Source of the DNA: Taishania sp.
Lineage (GTDB): Bacteria > Bacteroidota > Bacteroidia > Flavobacteriales_D > Crocinitomicaceae
Direction of reading: 5' to 3'
Assembly (NCBI GenBank): GCA_030150045.1
Contig: JASLGM010000039.1
Coordinates: forward strand, 153,785-217,784
Length of the DNA stretch: 64,000 nucleotides
Numbering within the stretch: position 1 is the first letter of the stretch; the number at the start of each line of letters is the position of its first letter. The position numbers and the translations under genes are program-made. The notes beneath the pieces are model-generated. The model was not told the DNA's origin. It was given only the letters and a program-made list of their open reading frames with translations, and did not search any database. This document shows, piece by piece, positions 61,830 through 64,000 of the stretch.

Positions 61830-61837
61830 CAAAAGTA
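61830..61837 (-). promoter_or_regulatory. -7 promoter box of the efflux operon
   Basis: TACTTTTG on the minus strand, 21 nt before the tolC-like ATG, in the 106-nt divergent gap shared with the AraC gene. No clear -33 triplet, which would fit an activator-dependent promoter. Confidence 0.45.
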
Positions 61838-61903
61838 CAGCGCCATCAAGAAAAGATATTTTGTTTAATTAGTCAATGTTTTATTCAATCCAGCCAAATT
61901 GTG

Positions 61904-61911
61904 TATTTTTG
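61904..61911 (+). promoter_or_regulatory. -7 promoter box of the AraC regulator gene
   Basis: TATTTTTG, ending 3 nt before the ATG, so the transcript would be leaderless or nearly so. Confidence 0.4.
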
Positions 61912-61914
61912 CGT

Positions 61915-62721
61915 ATGAGTTTAACATTGCATCTACCCGATATTGAAGAAGAAGAGAACGGTATTTACGTCATTCATGAAAAATTCGAACGGTTTATAGA
62001 TTGGCACACTCACAGCAAAGGTCAATTGAGCTATATTGATGGAGGAATTGCATACATCACTGTTGAGAGCACCACTCTGGTTGTCCCATCGCATTTTTTC
62101 TTTTGGATTCCAGCCGGATTACCCCATGTGTTACGTGTCAGTCAGAATGCAACACATATCCGCTCCATCTATTTCTCTCAGGAATTGACGGCTAAGGATT
62201 CTTTTTTTCAGGAAATTGGAATTTTCCCAGCGAGTGAGCTAATCATTCAAATGATTCAATATACAGAACAATGGAGCGAAACCATGCGCTTACCCAATGA
62301 CCCTTCTTACTTATATTTACAGGCTTTATTACAAGTGTTAATGCCACAATCGCACAAGAATGTACCCATTATTCTACCCATATCTGATCATGAAAAATTA
62401 AAGAATGTATTGGATTATTTAGAGAAGCATTTAGATGAGATTCACACTCTAAAATCGGTGAGTAATCGCTTCAATACCAGCGAAAGAACCTTATCACGCG
62501 TTTTTCAGTCTGAATTGAAAATGTCATTTTTACAATATTTGAAACATCTACGCATGATTCACGCCATTGAATTGTTACAGAAAACAGATTTATCATTATC
62601 CGAAATTGCAGATCGTGTGGGATACTTGACATTAGGTGCATTTAGCAATACCTTTTTCGAGATGACCAGTAAACGTCCATCGGAAATGCGCAAGTTGTTT
62701 TATGGGAAAGAAAAAAGGTGA
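61915..62721 (+). CDS. AraC family transcriptional regulator
   Basis: 268 residues from MSLTLHLPDIEEEENGIYVI. An in-frame ATG 39 nt upstream is preceded by no promoter and overlaps the -7 box region, so it is not used. The N-terminal cupin-like sensor domain has the HTHSKGQLSYIDGG and HFFFWIPAGLPHVLR motifs. The C-terminal double HTH has RFNTSERTLSRVFQSELKM, then FLQYLKHLRMIHAIELLQKT and LSEIADRVGYLTLGAFSNTF. It is divergent from the TolC-HlyD-MFS operon with 106 nt between starts, so it most likely controls that pump in response to a ligand. Confidence 0.9.
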   Translation: MSLTLHLPDIEEEENGIYVIHEKFERFIDWHTHSKGQLSYIDGGIAYITVESTTLVVPSHFFFWIPAGLPHVLRVSQNATHIRSIYFSQELTAKDSFFQEIGIFPASELIIQMIQYTEQWSETMRLPNDPSYLYLQALLQVLMPQSHKNVPIILPISDHEKLKNVLDYLEKHLDEIHTLKSVSNRFNTSERTLSRVFQSELKMSFLQYLKHLRMIHAIELLQKTDLSLSEIADRVGYLTLGAFSNTFFEMTSKRPSEMRKLFYGKEKR

Positions 62722-62737
62722 ACCTTTCGATTCACCT
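62717..62737. terminator. Hairpin at the end of the AraC gene
   Basis: AGGTGAA-CCTTTCG-ATTCACCT-type inverted repeat overlapping the stop codon; the T run lies on the opposite strand only, so termination of the plus-strand gene is uncertain. Confidence 0.4.
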
Positions 62738-63022
62738 CTAAAACTACTCTAATTTTAACTACTTCTTGTCTTACACTTATGAAGATAGATAAATACTTTC
62801 CCTCACATGTACAGAATGACCAAAAGCCATAAATGAATTACCCAAACGCACTTTTAAATGAAAATATAAATATAATCACCCTCATTATTTTGCTCGACAT
62901 TGACTAAAGTGTATTCAAACCTACTTTAAATGTACTTATATCAATTTATTCGGTTTTTAACAAAAGTAGAAATAAGGGAAATTTATAGTTACTCACCACC
63001 ACCTTTGCATTTCCTTTATCTC
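62738..63022. other. AT-rich intergenic region
   Basis: No gene, RNA or clear hairpin seen between the AraC gene and element B copy 6. Together with 63301-63753 it forms the longest gene-free stretch in the window (about 1 kb with the two elements). Confidence 0.4.
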
Positions 63023-63126
63023 GCGTTAGGGATAGCAGCGACATCCTTTTGTTGAGCGCAGTGAAACAAAAGATACAGCGGATAGCCCGACGCCTTCCCA
63101 TTTTTTCTTGGGGAGGAGGAACGCCC
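63023..63126 (+). repeat. Structured element B, copy 6
   Basis: 104-nt copy. Outer GCGTT/AACGC, inner GGGATA/TAGCCC. The left hairpin CTTTTGTT/AACAAAAG has a 10-nt loop. The right hairpin CCTTCCC/GGGGAGG. Element A copy 6 follows after 31 nt, in the reverse order (B then A) to the other tandems but the same strand. Confidence 0.87.
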
Positions 63127-63157
63127 AGATAATTGTTTTTTTCAAGGTAAATAAACA

Positions 63158-63300
63158 GGCAGCCTTTTCGGTATTCGCGTTTAGTCGGCTACTAAAAAAG
63201 AGTTCGTAAGCTGTTTGCCACGTGCTTCCTTTGGTCGCAGTGGCAATCACGCACTCCCTTCTTTTTCACCACGCCTCGCTGTCACGCTACTCCCGGGCTG
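63158..63300 (+). repeat. Structured element A, copy 6
   Basis: 143-nt copy. Ends GGCAGCC and CGGGCTG. The central hairpin TTGCCACGTGC...GCAGTGGCAA is intact; the enclosing stem is AAAAAGA/TTCTTTTT. The left arm is the most divergent of the six (CGGTATTCGCG, TTTAGTCGG). Confidence 0.82.
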
Positions 63301-63382
63301 AAAAAAAGGGATCACATTTGATACAATTACACCATCTGGATCTTGTTTACAATAAATGGAATGGGGAATCATATAAAAAACG

Positions 63383-63404
63383 AAAAGGACGTAAACCGTC
63401 CTTT
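63383..63404. terminator. Orphan hairpin
   Basis: AAGGACG-TAAAC-CGTCCTT with short A and T flanks and no gene ending nearby. It could be a remnant terminator. Confidence 0.35.
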
Positions 63405-63753
63405 CCTTACCTAACTTGCCTAACAATTGAAACTACTGCTTATTAAAGCATTGTTCTCACTTACGTGAATATGTATACCAACAAATTAAATAGGGAAATC
63501 CTTTTTTTTTCAGTAATTAGTTGGCTTTCTTTTTCTTTTATCTCCACCAAATATACGCCTTCACTTTGAATTAGACAATTATTTATTTGCTAATTAATGT
63601 TAAAAACACTGAACACCACTCTATTTCTCAAAGCGAAAAAAACTGAAAATAAACTACATATCCTTATACACTAGAGGGAAATTACTCATTTTTTGCACAT
63701 TTATTTTTCTACCTCCGTTGGGCGTAAATTTTCACCAGTTGCATATAAAAATG

Positions 63754-63761
63754 TAACTTTG
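63754..63761 (+). promoter_or_regulatory. -7 promoter box of thiL
   Basis: TAACTTTG, 18 nt before the thiL ATG. No TPP-riboswitch-like sequence was seen between it and the start. Confidence 0.45.
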
Positions 63762-63779
63762 CTTGAGAAGAAAGATACA

Positions 63780-64000
63780 ATGGAAGAAATAAAGAATTTG
63801 GAGGATTTAGGCGAATTTGGTCTAATTGAACATTTAAGTAAGGCTTTTGAAACGAAACGGAATGAGAGCACAATCCTTGGAATTGGAGATGACGCCGCGC
63901 TGATTCACATCAATGAGGAAGAAGTTATGGTGGTTTCTACCGATATATTAATGGAAGGTATTCATTTTAATTTAATGTATACTCCGTTGAAGCATTTGGG
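63780..64000 (+). CDS. thiL: Thiamine-monophosphate kinase (ThiL), 5' part only
   Basis: The window ends after about 73 codons. The visible N-terminus has LGEFGLIEHLSKAFE, then LGIGDDAALIHI and VSTDILMEGIHFNL, the ATP/Mg-binding and substrate-side motifs of ThiL. This enzyme phosphorylates thiamine monophosphate to the diphosphate cofactor. It belongs to the AIR-synthase/PurM-like fold. The remaining roughly 270 residues lie beyond the window. Confidence 0.9.
   Translation, partial: MEEIKNLEDLGEFGLIEHLSKAFETKRNESTILGIGDDAALIHINEEEVMVVSTDILMEGIHFNLMYTPLKHL

Noticed and set aside
63222..63446. ORF of 74 codons
   Set aside because: It starts inside element A copy 6 and has no coding features.
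63640..63780. TPP riboswitch upstream of thiL
   Set aside because: The conserved CUGAGA and related motifs are absent.

Overview
The window is a 64 kb AT-rich chromosomal segment from a member of the Bacteroidota, most likely order Flavobacteriales. The evidence is two secreted proteins with type IX secretion (T9SS) C-terminal sorting domains, a MurF-alanine racemase fusion, families typical of the phylum (DUF2480, DUF2723, DUF349, DUF4476, a TPR-membrane-LuxR regulator), and -7 promoter boxes of the form TAnnTTTG, with TTG 19 nt upstream in front of two tRNA transcripts. The genus cannot be fixed from the sequence; a relative of Crocinitomicaceae/Fluviicola is only a guess.

Layout. 0-4.4 kb: sufBCD iron-sulfur assembly operon and a DUF4476 secreted protein. 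4.5-15 kb: small lipoproteins, a HEAT-repeat protein, a solute-binding lipoprotein, rnpB, a T9SS cargo protein, a SixA-like phosphatase, DUF2480, a polysaccharide deacetylase coupled to a giant DUF2723 membrane protein, and tRNA-Gln. 15-20 kb: a SpoU methyltransferase, mutS, tRNA-Gly, tRNA-Leu and an SBF-like transporter. 20-31 kb: TPR/LuxR regulator, two paralogous lipoprotein esterases, topB, an orphan sensor kinase, an M28 peptidase and thymidine kinase. 31-38 kb: an envelope cluster (murF-alr, LTA-synthase-like sulfatase, family 9 glycosyltransferase) facing glyS. 38-49 kb: hydrolases, MBL-rhodanese sulfur protein, engB, an HMA lipoprotein, a VWA protein, DUF349 and a PfkB kinase. 49-58 kb: AsmA-like protein, dusB, a broken DUF805 gene, a second T9SS cargo protein, a beta-barrel protein and paaZ. 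58-63 kb: a TolC-HlyD-MFS efflux operon divergent from an AraC regulator. The window ends inside thiL.

The most notable content is not protein-coding. Two families of interspersed structured elements occur here, six copies each. Element A (about 145 nt) has terminal arms GGCAGC...GGGCTG, a conserved hairpin and an enclosing stem whose sequence differs in every copy while staying paired. Element B (about 100-115 nt) starts GCGTTAGGGATA, has TAGCCCGAC inside and ends AACGCCC; it folds as a multi-way junction with two variable stems. Three copies form an A-then-B tandem 103-132 nt apart, and two of these share a near-identical 20-nt spacer motif. All four intergenic gaps longer than 150 nt between convergent genes contain an A element. 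The compensatory changes point to selection on RNA or single-stranded DNA structure. Element B may correspond to a described flavobacterial RNA motif such as Flavo-1, which a covariance-model search would settle; element A is not a family I recognise.

Everything here is read by eye. Family assignments rest on recognisable motifs and no database search was run.
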